A stretch of DNA of 64,000 bases from Rosa chinensis. Taxonomy: Eukaryota; Streptophyta; Magnoliopsida; Rosales; Rosaceae. The notes below the pieces were generated by a model. The model saw only the letters and a list, made by a program, of their open reading frames with translations, ran no database searches and was not told the DNA's origin. The position numbers were made by a program, and so were the translations under genes. Positions 22,359 through 35,691 of this stretch are shown piece after piece (the stretch's first letter is position 1; every line of letters starts with the position of its first letter). The stretch covers positions 253,001 through 317,000 of the forward strand of contig NC_037089.1 in NCBI RefSeq assembly GCF_002994745.2. The letters are read 5' to 3'.

Positions 22359-24403
22359 GTATAAAATGTTACAGCAATAAGTGGAAATGGCAAATGTTGT
22401 CAACATCTGAAATAGTTGAAAAGATGGCATGGGGTGAGTGGTGGAGCACCCCCGCAAGGCCGTAATGTGGTAAAGCAAAGAAAGTATGACAAATGGCTAC
22501 AAGACAGAGCAAATGAAATGCAAAAAAGATATGCAAGCTTGAACATGCAAGGTGGATTCTCAAAATAAGATGACGAGTATCTTTTTTTTTTATCATTTTG
22601 GTGGATATGTAATTGATTATCTATTGTCTATTGATATACTCAATTTAGTTATTAATAGCTAATTCATATTCTTAAAAGTAACATCTTTAGTTCAATTTAA
22701 TTAATCTAACTTTACAAGTAACATTCTATTCACAATTAATTCAAATTTCTTCGTTCTTATATTTTTTAGTGCGATTCATTTCGTCTATACTTGTTTATAC
22801 AATTTCTCATTATCTCTCACTTTGTATTTTTTCTCTCTCTTAGTATTGATCAAATTTTAGTTCAATTTTTGTGCGAAATTTTTTGGCTTTGTTCTCTTGA
22901 AGTGAGTTCTGAACCTATATTCACTTGCTTAATGGTTTGTTGTCACTTCTTTTTACAGATATAATGCAACCGGTAGTATGAGGGACACAATTAATCCTAA
23001 TAATGAATATGGTATCAAGTCATGCATCACTTCTACTTTTTGATAATTGTTCGGACATAATAATTTTAAGTTAATAATGCAAGTATAATGTTATAAATAG
23101 TAGAAATATTCTTGCTATTGAGATATATGATATATTAGTTATAGTTTTACATATAATTGAGGTGAGAATATAATTAAGTACATGTTATATATTTAATCTA
23201 ACAATAACATTGCAGCATGTGGAGCTAGATGCGTGTGTATTATGCTACAATTGATTTTGAATCCTATTAAGATATGAAATTGGGAGGAAATGATGTGCAT
23301 TTTGATGTTTGAAATTAAGAACCTAGGTATTATGGAGTGTAGATATAGTGTATCTATACTTAAACGTCTCATATAATACTTCATACTCCATACGTACAGG
23401 ACTTGATCATGGTGTGTGTTTATATCATCAGGTCATAGTCTCATAACTAGCTCATCATCATCATCAACGACGTTTGTTTTCAGAATAGAAGAGGCGCTAG
23501 TGAAAAAAGTATATATATTAAATAAATAAACTCCTAATTTTGATCAAGCTAGCTTTAGCGCTGGGCGCAGCCCATGTGTGTTTCCTTTTACTTGTTACTT
23601 TTTCTTTTTTCTTTATAACAAAGAGAGGCAGTGGAGGCTTAAATATACGTCCAGTGGTAGTGACTGGTGAGTAACCCAGTGTTCGATCACCACGAACTAT
23701 GATCCACATCCACATGCATGCCTGGATATCGTTTACCAGATGGATCGATATGATCAAATTTGACTAGCTCGGTTGTTCTCGACTCTAGAGCTAGCTAGTT
23801 GACATATACCTAAAGTTTGTTGGATGAAAATGACATATATGTCCACTTATAGCATGGCCAGGCATCCTTTTTTTGACCAACTCAACGGCCCACTACGTTT
23901 TCTGGGTTTCAAGTCAAACGAGAATTAGTGTCCATATGTCTGTCACACACATACGAGTCTATATATGACATACCGGCCGGAGTCAAATAAACGACTCTAT
24001 CCCTACGGATGCAGCAGCCTGTTATATATGATTCTCAATTAATTAAAGGTTCTGGACACTAGACTATAAATATATGTAATCATGCATCAGCTTCTTAATT
24101 TTTCTAGATTAGTCCACCTTCGACTCACGTTGGATCGATCCCAAATACTTACAATGATATATAGGTATCAGTAATTACTGCAATACTATACAAGACCTGA
24201 GTGCACCAAAACATAAAATTCTGAAAAGTAATCCATATAGATCGATACATCCAAAGGCAATATGCATGGGATTTACTGCAACACACAACCATGGAAGCAT
24301 GGATAATAACTGCATATCCATCTGGTGTGCACACCCACCCATCACCACTATTCCTAATCTTAACATTAATTAATCAAAACAGCTAGTAATCAAACATGTA
24401 CAA
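22359..24403. other. AT-rich intergenic DNA downstream of polygalacturonase 1
   Basis: No gene recognised. A short stretch near 23650-23700 with GTTCGATCACC looks faintly like a pol III B box but lacks other SINE features. The rest is AT-rich with scattered GCTAGCTAG-type motifs. Confidence 0.5.
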
Positions 24404-25938
24404 TCAACTTCTCACGCAACTCTGGGGCATGAGTACTCCGGTGCTGCTTCCACCAATGTTCTTGCATGAAGATGTGGCTACCGTATTCATGTATGTAAGC
24501 TTGATGTCTTGCAATCTAATCCCTCTGCACGGATTACTTGGGCTGCAATCAAATGTCACTGCCTCCGCCGTTGCCGACGTCCCTTGTATATTCTTGTATG
24601 TCACTCGACTAATCTTCACACCAGAACTCTGTTCGTGCATGCATGCATGTTACATAGATTAGTTGAAGATTAATGGCATTTATAAAGACAACTAAATGGT
24701 ATGTAAGTAGGTGATTTAACTATTCATTACTAGGTACCTGGTTAGGGCAACCTTCGTTATTTGGGCAATAGTTCTGATCGATGATGATGGGGTTCTCAAC
24801 GTTCCGCATCATGATGTTCTGGAAGAGAATGTTGGTCACAAAACTATTGCTGGGCCTGGCCCATGACTTTATTCTTACACCATTGTCCGATCCAGTGAAA
24901 ACTGCATTCGTCAACGTCACATTTTGGACCCCAGCTTCGTTCACTGCCTTGCCTAGACTACCAATGCTGCATCATTATGCATCATCATCAATATTAATTT
25001 AAGCACACTTGAGTCAAAATCACTGTTAATTGCCATTAAGCCCAGTACCAACTTCGAGTTTTTTTTTTGTCATAAAAAAAAAATTCGGCTTTTTTTTTTT
25101 TTTTTAACTTAAGAATGTACCTTACGCCATGTCCTGGGCCGCACTTGATGTTACTCATGTAGAGGTTTTTGGTGCCCGGACCAATTGATACACAATCGTC
25201 TCCGGTTTGCAAGGTTGCGCCAGTGATAGTAACACCAGTTGAGCTCTGCACATGAATGCCATCAGTGTTGGGGCTGTCATCCGGAGCAACCAGCTTAACG
25301 TTTCTGACCACTACATTGTTGCAGCTGTTGATCACAAGATGAGTTTGCTGACTGTTGATGGATACTAAACCACTAATCACAACGTCATTTGCCCAATTGA
25401 ACGTTATCGACTGCACATATATGAGATATATAGTAAACAATTTGTTGCTAAGCAAGTAATATATACCAACATGTAAATCCTGAGTGATTCATACCCTAGC
25501 TCCAACAGGGCAGCTCTTTCCGGATTTCCTGCAAGCCCAAAAGCCGGCTCCCTTGGCGTCGAGTGTACCACCGAAAACTGCAAGTCTATTGACCTTAATG
25601 AATAAGATCCAATAGCCGGAGTTTCCCAGAGCCCAATAATCAGTAGGGGCAATCAGGGTTCCGTATATCTGAACGTTAATTCTACTCTTGCAAGGGCCTC
25701 TGAACACTGCAGCTTTTAGCAAGAACCTTCCTTTGGGAACGTACATGGTGGCTGTCTGAGCAGAGCTGCACGCTGCTGCCCATGTCTTGACAAATGCTTG
25801 GGTTGAGTCTGTTTTCCCATCTGCTTTTGCACCATATTTCATCACATTATAAGTTGTGGCTGCATTCGATAACCCGAACAAGGATATCATGAAGAAGAGA
25901 GAGATAAGTAGTAGGCACGCGCAGTGATTGATAGCCAT
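24404..25938 (-). CDS. Polygalacturonase 1 (GH28), secreted pectin hydrolase
   Basis: GH28 enzymes hydrolyse alpha-1,4-galacturonan in pectin of the cell wall, in roles such as pollen tube growth and cell separation. Four exons, 25938-25495, 25410-25121, 24966-24738 and 24628-24404, encode 395 aa. A signal peptide covers roughly residues 1-26 (hydrophobic [18 protein letters not shown]). All four GH28 motifs are present: SPNTDG, TGDDC, GPGHG and VRIKSW, so catalytic Asp and His residues are intact. The start of the mature chain ([20 protein letters not shown]) is typical of the plant exo-/pollen-type clade. TATAAATA lies at 26021-26028, about 85 bp upstream of the start codon. The neighbouring polygalacturonase 2 has the same strand and intron phases, pointing to tandem duplication. 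Endo or exo action is not decidable from sequence. Confidence 0.93.
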
Positions 25939-26020
25939 GTTTCTGGTCGATGGATCAGTTAAAGGTGGAAGGAAGGAATGAATTGGATTTGGATATGAAC
26001 AAAAAGAGGCAATTAGGAGG

Positions 26021-26028
26021 TATTTATA
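26021..26028 (-). promoter_or_regulatory. TATA box of polygalacturonase 1
   Basis: Minus-strand TATAAATA about 85 bp upstream of the ATG, a normal plant core-promoter distance allowing a short 5' UTR. Confidence 0.6.
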
Positions 26029-27977
26029 GTGCTTCGATCAATAATTGTTATTCCATGCTAGTATATATTACATTAATTACATATTATCTATTCTCCATCA
26101 ATTCTTAATTAAGAGTAAATTTGAAAAGGATGGATGGCTGCTTATCATGGATAAAGGCAAAGTCAATGGTGAAAAAGTATTATTGTAGTTGTACGTCGTT
26201 GGCTTAGGTACATGTTCTCTGGGTTTTGATATGTACGGAGACAGATGAATGCATGTGATAGCTTATTTATCAACATATATATACACACACAGATTGTTCA
26301 TACACAGAGAGAAAGACGGCGGGCATGTTAGTTAGTTAGTTAGGAAGAAATTAATAAGGATGGATGTAGTACTAATGTACGTTGGAACAATTATTTGATC
26401 TATAACTAATTAAAAATCGAAAGGGCAGAAGATCGAGCTTACGTAGGGAATGACCTATATAATTAACAAGTCCTGGCCTATAGCCTCCTGATGAAGTAAG
26501 CTAGCAGTTCGTAGTATGGTGTTCCAATATTGCATTAATTCTGCCATTATATGCATGTGCCACGTGGAGGAAACCCCGCAGGAGTATCAGGCGGAGGAGT
26601 CGCCGAATTGACAGCTCGGGAAGCCATGAACACCAGTCAACAAGAATTAAAAGACATCGATATCCAGCAGCGCTTTCGTGACTGCGCATTGCTCCATCAT
26701 CTCCTAATCATTGAGCCGATTCCAAAACTACCTGATTTTCCATATGACTATACATCCATCCGACTAATTGTTGATCTGTACGTAAGGTCTCATCATGATG
26801 ACTTTCATTTTAGACCTTCACCAATTTACTCCATTAATCAATAAGTCGATCACCCAGTCCTTTATCTCTATATATCAGGACTCAAATAGCTAGTCCCCAT
26901 CTCTTAAATAAAACCAATGATCGATCGAGCTGGAACTACAATGTTGTCTTATTCACATCAACATGGACATCTTAGTACAGATTTACAGGCAGTAGCTAGA
27001 GGCGTACAATAACATCGGCAATGGCTTAACCCTCAAGGAATTGTAGTAGAGAGAAGAAAAGTAAAGAGCAACAACTCGGACTAAATTGTTCCTAAATTGA
27101 TTCACAGATTTAACGCTGATTATTTGATTGTAAGAGAGCTTAAGGGACGTTAACAAATTAACACTGCAGGTTTAGAATTATATAGGACATCCATTAGAAC
27201 GGTGACCTCAGACTTTTGTTTTGGTTACATCGCCTATTCTAGTTTCAAATCCAATTTCCCACCTGCTCACCATGTGAGCTAATTCAAGAACTTCTACATT
27301 TTTCTTTCTTTAAGTGAAAAATATTACTCCAGTTAATACTAATTATTTATGTCCGAAAAATCAAGTGATCGAGACAGAAATTTATTCTTCAGTAACACTT
27401 ATTTTAAGGCTTCAAGCTATAGTCGAGAGTCGAGGCCAAATAATTTATTAAAAAGAAGTCTGAAAATGCAACCATGTGAAAGGGTTCCAAACTTCTAAAC
27501 CATTTGTTCTATGCATATAAAATATTTATCTTCAAGTGGAGCTAAAAGGAGCAACCACTTTTTTTTAATGCTAAAAGGAGCAACCACTTTTTTTTAATCC
27601 AATACTCAAATTCATCTTGTTCAAATTCATGCATGTTCCATATATAATCATGTGTTGATCGGTAACGTGTATTAATTATATAAATACACCACTCTGAAAG
27701 ATCTTTAAAACTGGAAAAGCTAGTTGCTTAATCCGGCCATGCCACGTCTTCCAAGCTTTGGAGAAGAAAATACAAGTAATTTTACATATATATGTACAAA
27801 TAAACCTCTCTCTTAGAAGAGAGAGAGAGAGAGAGAGAGGTTTTAATTGACAATAGATTTGTTGTTCATACTTTAAATTGAATAATTACAAGCAAGAAAG
27901 CCAGAGAAGAGGTACAGATCGATATACTGTCATATATTAACTTTCACTGCATGTATGCAATACATATATATTGATAA
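26029..27977. other. Intergenic DNA between polygalacturonases 1 and 2
   Basis: Contains the upstream region of polygalacturonase 1, a GA microsatellite at about 27819-27839, and a duplicated short unit at 27538-27598 (AAAAGGAGCAACCACTTTTTTTTAA twice with a small spacer). The frame at 26551-26844 shows no recognisable family. Confidence 0.5.
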
Positions 27978-29868
27978 TCAGAAACAACTCCTTGGTATGA
28001 CTACTCCGCTTTTGCTCCCACCGATATTGGCACAAGAGGAAGTGGCTGCCCTATTCAAATAAGTGAGCCTTATATCTTGCAGCTTGACCCCCCAGCACGG
28101 ATTACTAGGGCTGCAGTAGAAGTTCATGGCTACTTGTGTGCCTGATGTGCCCCTTATGTTCTTGTATGTCACTCTGCTAATCTTAACGCCAGAGCTCTGC
28201 ATATATACACACATGCAAGTTCATTCATTATAAATCAACAAAGAAATTAATAGTAAGACACCCAAAAAGAAAAATAGCCTAGCTAGGGCTAATAAATAAT
28301 TAATTACCTGACGAGGACAACCTTGGTTACCAGGGCAATATTTCTGATCGATGATGATTGGGTTGTCGACATTTTTCATGATAAGATTGCGGTAAACAAT
28401 GTTTCTTACGAAAGCATTGCTAGCTCTGGCCCATGACTTGATCCGCACACCGTTTTGCGTTTTCGTGAAGACGGAACTTGTTACCGTCACGTTTTGCACA
28501 CCATCTTCATTCACATAACCACCAAGACTACCAATGCTGGATCCATGTATTGTAGTTCGATCAATTTATATAGAGGATCATATATTATGAACATGAGGTT
28601 TAATTAATAAACTTATCAATTAGGGCTAATTTAGGTGAAACTCAAAAACTGAAACACATTCCATATAATTAGGGCCTTTACAGGGCTGGAAAGGAAAAGA
28701 TGTTTTTAGATTATTTTTGTTTGGGTCAATATTAGTTTTTTTTTTTTTTTTTAGCTCTTAGCTCTTAACCTATCGAACCCTTACATATGTTAGTGAGAAT
28801 CGAACTCATAACCATTTTATGATGTTGGAATTTTAAATTACCAATAGGTCACAGCTCACAAACAAATTTTTAAATTCCAAGTCCATGTACTATAGTGCTA
28901 TGCCAAATTCTTAGAGGATTTCACCAAAAAAAAAAATTATACTAATTCCTAGAGGGGAGGGCTAAAGCCGGCCCATGGAAGAAAACTATGAATTAGGAAG
29001 AAGAGTATATATGTACCTTATTCCATGTCCAGGGCCACAGGCAATGCGTTCAATCCACAAGTTCCTTGCGCCGGAGCCAATTGATATGCAATCATCTCCG
29101 GTCATTATGGTGCTGGCAATAATGGTAATCCCAGTCGAAGCTTCTACGTGTATGCCGTCTGTGTTAGGACTACCGCTTGGGGCTCTGATCCACACGTTTT
29201 TAACGAGCACATTGTTGCTATTGTCAATTGCCATATGCATAATTTGGCTGTTCAAGGACCTCAACCAGCTCACCACCACATTACGACACCAAAATATCGA
29301 TACTGACTGCATTCATGCAAATGAACTAAATTAATAATAATTCCCTAATCAATTCAGGCTAATTAACTAATTTAAAAGTAATTAAGCAAGTACGTACCCT
29401 GGCTCCCGCTGTGCAACTCTTGCCATATCTCCGGCAACGCCAAAATCCAGCACCTCGAGCATCAACTGTGCCCCCATAGATAGAGAGGCCTGTGACCTTT
29501 ATGAACAAAATCCAATTTCCGGAGTTCCCAAGTTCCCAGTAATTGGAAGGGGCAACTAGAGTAGTACTGGTTCCTGCTCCCATCTGAAACACAATTCTGC
29601 TACTTCTGCATGGCCCGCTGAAAACTACAGGTTTCAACAAGAAGGTGCCGCAAGGAACATAAACAGTAGCGCTTCTAGCGGAGGAGCATGCCGAGGACCA
29701 TGCCCTGAGGAATGCTTTGGTTGAGTCTGTTTTCCCATCTCCTCTCGCACCGTAGCTCACCACATTGTAAGTTGCACCGCCAGCTGCATGTGATGATTCA
29801 AACAGCGAAGGCAAGGCTATCAAACAAGTTATAACAACAGACATAACAGATACAAGCTTAGGTGCCAT
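27978..29868 (-). CDS. Polygalacturonase 2 (GH28), secreted pectin hydrolase
   Basis: Four exons, 29868-29398, 29306-29017, 28536-28308 and 28196-27978, encode 402 aa. Residues 1-28 or so look like a signal peptide (hydrophobic VVITCLIALPSLFESSHA). GH28 motifs SPNTDG, TGDDC, GPGHG and VRIKSW are all intact. Compared with polygalacturonases 1 and 3, exon 1 encodes a small extra stretch (MGAGTST) just before the TLVAPSNYW strand. Intron 2 contains a SINE-like insertion. Exons 2 and 3 have exactly the same lengths (290 and 229 nt) as in the other two copies. The gene lies in tandem upstream of polygalacturonase 1 and probably arose by duplication. Confidence 0.93.
28736..28865 (-). mobile_element. 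SINE-like insertion in intron 2 of polygalacturonase 2
   Basis: On the minus strand there is a B-box-like GAGTTCGATTCTC, a possible A-box region (GTGACCTATTGG) upstream, and a terminal A-run of 17 bases (T-run 28736-28752 on the plus strand). This is the layout of a tRNA-derived SINE. The 5' end is approximate and I found no target-site duplication. Confidence 0.5.
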
Positions 29869-30889
29869 TTTGATTGATTACTAGCTTTCCAACTTTGCCA
29901 ATGAAACAATTTTATTGAAGGACCTACATGTATGAAGTCCCATATATAAAAGATTATGTACTGACTTTTTGTGATCAATTAAAAAATATTGGTTAACTTA
30001 AATGCAACGTACTCATCTCATGAACATATTCGATCACGATAATACGTATTCTGGCTGGCCGTACTGATCGAGCTGTAGTACTGTAAATGTTTGTTGTGGA
30101 TTACAATTCACGATCGAATAATCACATCCGGCACATATATGATCGGTTTATACGTCTACTCAATCAATCCTTGCTGAAAAATCTCGATCGTTCTAACAGC
30201 ATGCATTTTTTGATTTCTTGGTGTATGAAATGTTAATTTATCCGTTTCCTAATATTATTTTTTTTTCAAATATTTGATGCAAATTCTTTTTTGGTCAGAA
30301 AAAAAAATTTGCATCAAATAATAGATATATTTCTGCAGAGACGACATCGCCTTTCAGCGGATCGAGTGACATTTTCTGATTAAGTAGAAAACACTGGATC
30401 GACTCGATCACATTCATATGTACAGCTAGCTAGCCAATATATTCGATCTGGACCTGTTCTATTAATGCTATCATGGGCTTGCTTTCATTTTTAACAAAAT
30501 TAATGACGGAGACGTATATAGGAATTAGGATGCCAGAATAAAAATGTTTTATCAAGTTTTATAATTAGCTAGCTAGCTAGCTAGCTATCTGCCTATCTCC
30601 AACCCAGAAAGAGTACTAGGAACTCGATCATCTTGATCAGCAAGCGAAACTAGCGGTATATGTTTTAACCCGTACGTACGCGCGCATAGTAGTCTAGTCC
30701 GTAGTGTAGTCACTGTAGTGTTCCGTACCATAGGGCCTAATTAATCACAGATATTAATTAATTAGGTCTTGGCAACGTCCGTACGTAGAACTTGATATAT
30801 ATATGCAGATAACAGAAGCCTTGTCGATCTGATATTAACAGAAAAAAAAAAAAAAATTGATCACATCGAGGCGAGGGGAAGAAGGGTAG
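29869..30889. other. Upstream region of polygalacturonase 2 and left flank of the Copia element
   Basis: The minus-strand TTTTATATATGGG near 29940-29952 is a possible TATA box. Otherwise AT-rich DNA with repeated AGCT motifs near 30567-30586. No gene seen. Confidence 0.4.
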
Positions 30890-31488
30890 TGTTGGTGAAA
30901 TTACAATAAAATTATAATTTTTATATGAGAAACTCGTTGACAAAAGGCTGAGGCGCGGGTATCTCGCTCTCTTTAAGGAGATTCAAGTCCTCTGCCGAAC
31001 AATGCCGGTGCACCAGAAATCTCTTGACTTGTCCCCTCCAGGATACAACAGCCCAACAACAAGTTGTGTGGCTCACACTAATCTGCACAAATTAGAAAAA
31101 CCCAAAACTCCACCAAAAGAACACCTTTCTTTGGCCAAAAAACACACAAGACACTTTGGGGGATTTTGGAAAGAAAATTAATGGGCGAATAGTAGTGTTT
31201 AGTAACAATATTACGTAAAAGCAATGATCTGTTTGAGCATGCAACAAATGGTGCTATTTATAGGCTCTTAGGACACTCCTTATCATTAATAGGGTAGTAA
31301 CCAAAAGCCATAGGTTACAAGAATTAAAACCCAAAATAAATCAAAATAAAACACCATGAGTTACAAAATAAAATTCAAAATAAATTCTGAATTTAAACGC
31401 ACAAATAAATTCAGATTTTAAACACAAAATAAATTCACCCAAATTTAATTAATTTCAATAATAAATAAAATATTAAAATGTAACAACA
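30890..31488 (-). repeat. 3' LTR of the Copia element
   Basis: TGTTGGTGAAATTAC... to ...TAACAACA on the plus strand, nearly identical to the copy at 35692-36290, with small indels and substitutions. Confidence 0.93.
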
Positions 31489-31499
31489 TTCCCCCACTC
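31489..31499 (-). other. Polypurine tract of the Copia element
   Basis: Minus-strand GAGTGGGGGAA immediately precedes the 3' LTR, as expected for the plus-strand primer site. Confidence 0.8.
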
Positions 31500-32061
31500 A
31501 TTTTAATATTTTAAAAACAAATATAAACCAAAGTTACCGGCCAAAGACAAACCATTATGCATCATGAAGGTGTGCTCTGCATTGAACCTTCACTTAGTGA
31601 ACCAGCAATCCCTACTCCAGAGTTGATAGTGGTCTCAAACTTGAACTACAACTGCTTAAGGGAAAATAAGAACTACTGCTCACACATAATAATTCAGGTG
31701 TTAATACGAGCTTTATTAGCCAGCACGTTACGGCCTTGTGCCTATCCCGGTTTTCATGAGTATATTTCAAGAATAAGCCCAATTCTCATAGAGAGCGGCC
31801 TCACTCTCACACTCATATAGGTAAAATCCGTCAAGGATGCTCTTGTAACTATAACATCCCACTCATATAAGCTACAGATTTTATTAAGAGTTTTAAGTAA
31901 ACTTAACCTTCATATACATTACAAGATTAATGCACTTACATCATAGGGATGAGTAAGAAAATATAGTGCATTTTTCTTACGGCCACCTTATGATTCGTTT
32001 TTCCCATTGAAACCAGGTTTTAGGATCTCTAATCACCTGGTTGGGTGTCCTCATATGTGGC

Positions 32062-33828
32062 TCATGACGATATGGGCTTCAATCCCATCCTCAATGTACT
32101 CCAGACCTTATCCCTTGCCAATCCCTTAGTTAAAGGATCTACAAGATTATCACATGACTTAACATAATTCACATTAATAATTCCATCACTCAAATATGAT
32201 CTCACAGTACTGTGTTTTCTTCTTATAGGTCTGGATTTACCGTTATAATAACGGTTATTTACTCTACCAATAGCTGCAGTGCTATCACAATGAATCAATA
32301 TACGTGGTATAGGTTTTTCCCATAAGGGAATTTCATGCAATAAATCTCTCAACCAATTTGCTTCTTCACTTGCTGAAGCTAGAGCAATAAGTTCAGCTTC
32401 CATGGTTGAATTAGATATTATTGTTTGCTTCTTTGATTTCCAACAAATAGCACAACCACCTAATGTAAAAATATAACCAGTGGTAGAGCGAGAATCACCT
32501 GACAGAGTATTCCAATCGACATCACAAAAGCCTTCAAGTACAGCAGGATATTTTTTATAAAATAATCCATAATTTTTAGTACCAAGCAAATATTTCACAA
32601 CACGCTCAATTGCATGCCAATGTTCTTTACCTGGTTTACTTGTGAACCTGCTAAGTACTCCAACTGCATATGCAATGTCAGGTCTAGTGCAGTCAGTTGC
32701 ATAGCGCAAACTGCCAATTATACTAGCATATTCCTTTTGATTAATCACATCATTTTCACTTTCAACAGGAAACAAGTGAACACTAGAATTAAAAGGAGTA
32801 GACACATGCTTGTGGCTAACATAATCATATTTCTTCAAAATCTTCTCAATATAATGTGACTGATCAAGAAAAATACCATCACATGTTTTTGTTATTTTCA
32901 TGCCCAAAATAACATTAGCCTCACCAAGATCTTTCATATCAAAATTGCTCTTAAGCATAGTTTTTGTCTCAACAATTACATGCAAATTTGAGCCAAAAAT
33001 TAAGAGATCATCCACATAGAGGCTAATAATAACATGTGAATTTTTCCAAGATTTATAGTATATGCTTTTGTCACATTCATTTGATTTATAACCATTTTCA
33101 ATCATGTAAGAATCAAATTTTTCATGCCACTGTTTAGGAGCCTGCTTTAAACCATAAAGGGATTTAGATAACTTATATACCTTATGCTCTTGACCAGGTT
33201 CTATAAAACCTTCTGGTTGGTCCATATAGATCTCTTCATCTAAATCACCATTTAGAAAAGCTGTTTTCACATCCATTTGATGAATAATCAAATCATGAAT
33301 TGCAGCAATAGCAATCAATAATCTAATGGATGTAATTCTTGTAACCGGAGAAAAAGTATCAAAAAAGTCTAGATCACGTTTTTGCTTAAAGCTTTTAGCA
33401 ACAAGTCTAGCTTTATATTTGTCTACACTTCCATCCGGTTTGAGCTTTTTTCTAAGGACCCATTTACACCCAATGGTTTTAAAATCTGTTGGTAAATCTA
33501 CTAATTTCCAAGTATTATTAGAAATTAGAGACTCCATTTCATCATTCACAGCCTCTTTCCAGAAAATTGCATCTGGTGATGATAAAGCTTCATGTAAAGA
33601 AATAGGATTTTCCTCAATATTATAAACATAATAGTCAGGGCCAAAATCTTTTTCAACTCTAACTCTCTTACTTCTTCTAGGTTCATTTTCATTAGTTTCT
33701 AGTATAGGCAAATTAGAAGAAGAAGAACTAGGTTGTGAAAAAATATTTTCTCTAGATTCTTGATCCCCACTATTTTTTTGATTTAAAAGGAAATTTTTCT
33801 TCATGAAAAATTGCATCATCAGATTCAA
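32062..33828 (-). pseudogene. Copia reverse transcriptase and RNase H segment
   Basis: This is a 588-codon open frame. RT landmarks are CKWVLRKKLKPDGSVDKYKARLVAK, QMDVKTAFLNGDLDEEIYMDQPEGF, SLYGLKQAPKQWHEKFD and YVDDLLIFG. RNase H/C-terminal landmarks are YLLGTKNYGL, STTGYIFTLGG, STMEAELIALA and LTKGL. It is a continuation of the integrase frame to its right, out of register because of a shift near an A/T-rich run at about 33780-33830. Confidence 0.85.
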
Positions 33829-34555
33829 TCACAACATGATTTTCAACATCAAGAAATCTATAGGCTGTACTATATAAAGCATATCCAAAGAAAACACAAG
33901 TAGTAGCTCTAGCACCCAATTTTGGTCTTTTAGGGTCAGTTAACCTCACAAAGGCTAGACAACCCCAAACTCTAAGATAACCCAAATTTGGTTTATGCCC
34001 CTTCCACACCTCAAATGGTGTAATTTTTGTATTTTTATGTGGCACTCTATTCAACACATAACAAGCAGTTAAAACTGCTTCACCCCAAAGATTAGAGGGA
34101 GCACCTGAATCAATCAACATGACATTTGTTAACTCAATCAAAGTTCTATTTTTTCTTTCTGCCACCCCATTAGATGCAGGTGAATAAGGTGGAGTAACTT
34201 CATGAATCACTCCTAAAGATTGAACAAAAGAATTGAATTCAGAAGAATCATATTCTCTCCCTCTATCACTTCGGAGTCTTTTAATTTTTCTACCGAATTG
34301 ATTTTCAACCTCAAGGAGGAACTCTTTAAATTTGGCAAAAGCATCACTTTTATTTTTCAACAAATAGACATGAGCATATTTAGAACAATCATCAATAAAA
34401 GTGATAAAATATCTGTTACCTCCACGAGTTAAAATTCCCTCAAATTCACACAAGTCTGTATGAATTAATTCCAATATATAGCTCGGTATTCCTTTCAACA
34501 TTTTTGTGAGGCCTTCTAGTAATTTTTGCTTTACTGCAAGTCTTACATTTTTCAA
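33770..34555 (-). pseudogene. Copia integrase segment
   Basis: The frame carries the integrase core (LIHTDLCEFEG, RYFITFIDDCSKYAHVYLL, RLRSDRGREYDS, HEVTPPYSPASNGVAERKNRTL) and the downstream region RVPHKNTKITPFEVWKGHKP. The catalytic D, D and E positions appear intact. Its start is out of frame with the gag-protease segment, with a shift near 34480. Confidence 0.85.
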
Positions 34556-35691
34556 AATATTTTTGCACTGAAGGAATTAAACCCAAGCTACTCATGATTC
34601 CCACATATCTACTATTTATATGACATAAACGTGCATGCCAAAAATTCAAAGAAGAGAGCATATAAACTGAAGTAGATGCTTTATTATTATTCTCAACATT
34701 CAATTTGAACATGCCATCACAAGCATAACCTTTGCCCACAAATACACCTTTTTTGGTGATCACATATTGGTCAGATTCCATAGTTTGTTTAAAACCAGCC
34801 TTATTAAGAAGATAACTAGACATCAAATTTTTTCTCATGGAGGGTGTATGCAACACATCTTTCAAAGTTAGCACCCTACCAGAAGTAAATTTGAGTTCCA
34901 CCTCAGTAGTTCCAAGCACATGAGTAGTATGTGAATCTCCAAGCATAACTGTTTTGGGCTCCTTAAAAGGAGTGTATTTCTTGAACCAATCTTTATCATA
35001 GCAGATATGCCTATTAGCACCACAATCTGTCCACCATCCTTCAACACTTTGAACCATATTTACATCAGTTATCATTGCCACATATGGTTCTTCAGTGACG
35101 TGAGCTTGAGGAACAACCTCACGTTTTCGATAATTGCAATTTCGAGCAATATGCCCACTTTTGCCACAAACATAACAACAAGTATATTGTTGCTTATTTT
35201 CTGAAGGAGGATATTGGTTCTTATTCACATAGCTTGGTTTGCCTTTATTCTGTTGGTGAGGCTTACCAACTTTTTTCATATTTTTCTTCTTTGGCTGCAT
35301 AAGAGAATTTTTATGAAAATGACCATTGGGCATATTATTATTGGAGGATGCTAAATTTACCTTGGAGATGTCATTGTTTGTATATTGCATAAGAACATCT
35401 TGACATCTTCCTTCCTCCTCAACGCAGAAGTGAGTGATCAAGGTCTCCAAGAAAATCTTCTTTTGTTTGTGACGCATGGATTTTTGGAACTCTCTCCAAG
35501 TTAATCTACCAAACTTCTCAATATTTCTTTGAATAACAATGAGTAGTTCATTATAATCATAAACATTATATGAGAAATAAGTCAAGAGATAAAAAAAAAA
35601 TAGTTATACTCATCTTTCTCAAGTTGAGATTTCCTATATTGTCGAACGGTTTCTCTTATGCATGCTCCATGTTGTTGAATCTCCTTAAAAT
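34446..35691 (-). pseudogene. Copia gag remnant, zinc knuckle, protease and integrase zinc domain
   Basis: The open frame runs from 35585; upstream, up to the LTR edge, another frame reads typical gag sequence (FKEIQQHGACIRETVRQYRKS), so gag is cut and frame-broken at its left end. The zinc knuckle is CYVCGKSGHIARNC. The protease centre reads TDCGANRHICYD, with DCGA instead of the usual DSGA. The integrase zinc-binding part has FWHARLCHIN and CKTCSKAK. Confidence 0.85.

Noticed and set aside
23645..23705. Possible tRNA-derived SINE head with B-box-like GTTCGATCACC
   Set aside because: No clear A box, poly(A) tail or target-site duplication; one degenerate box is not enough.
26551..26844. 97-codon frame between polygalacturonases
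   Set aside because: No recognisable domain, no supporting splice or promoter signals; likely chance.
27817..27839. CRISPR-like or other regular array
   Set aside because: It is a plain GA microsatellite; no spaced direct repeats occur anywhere in this eukaryotic window.
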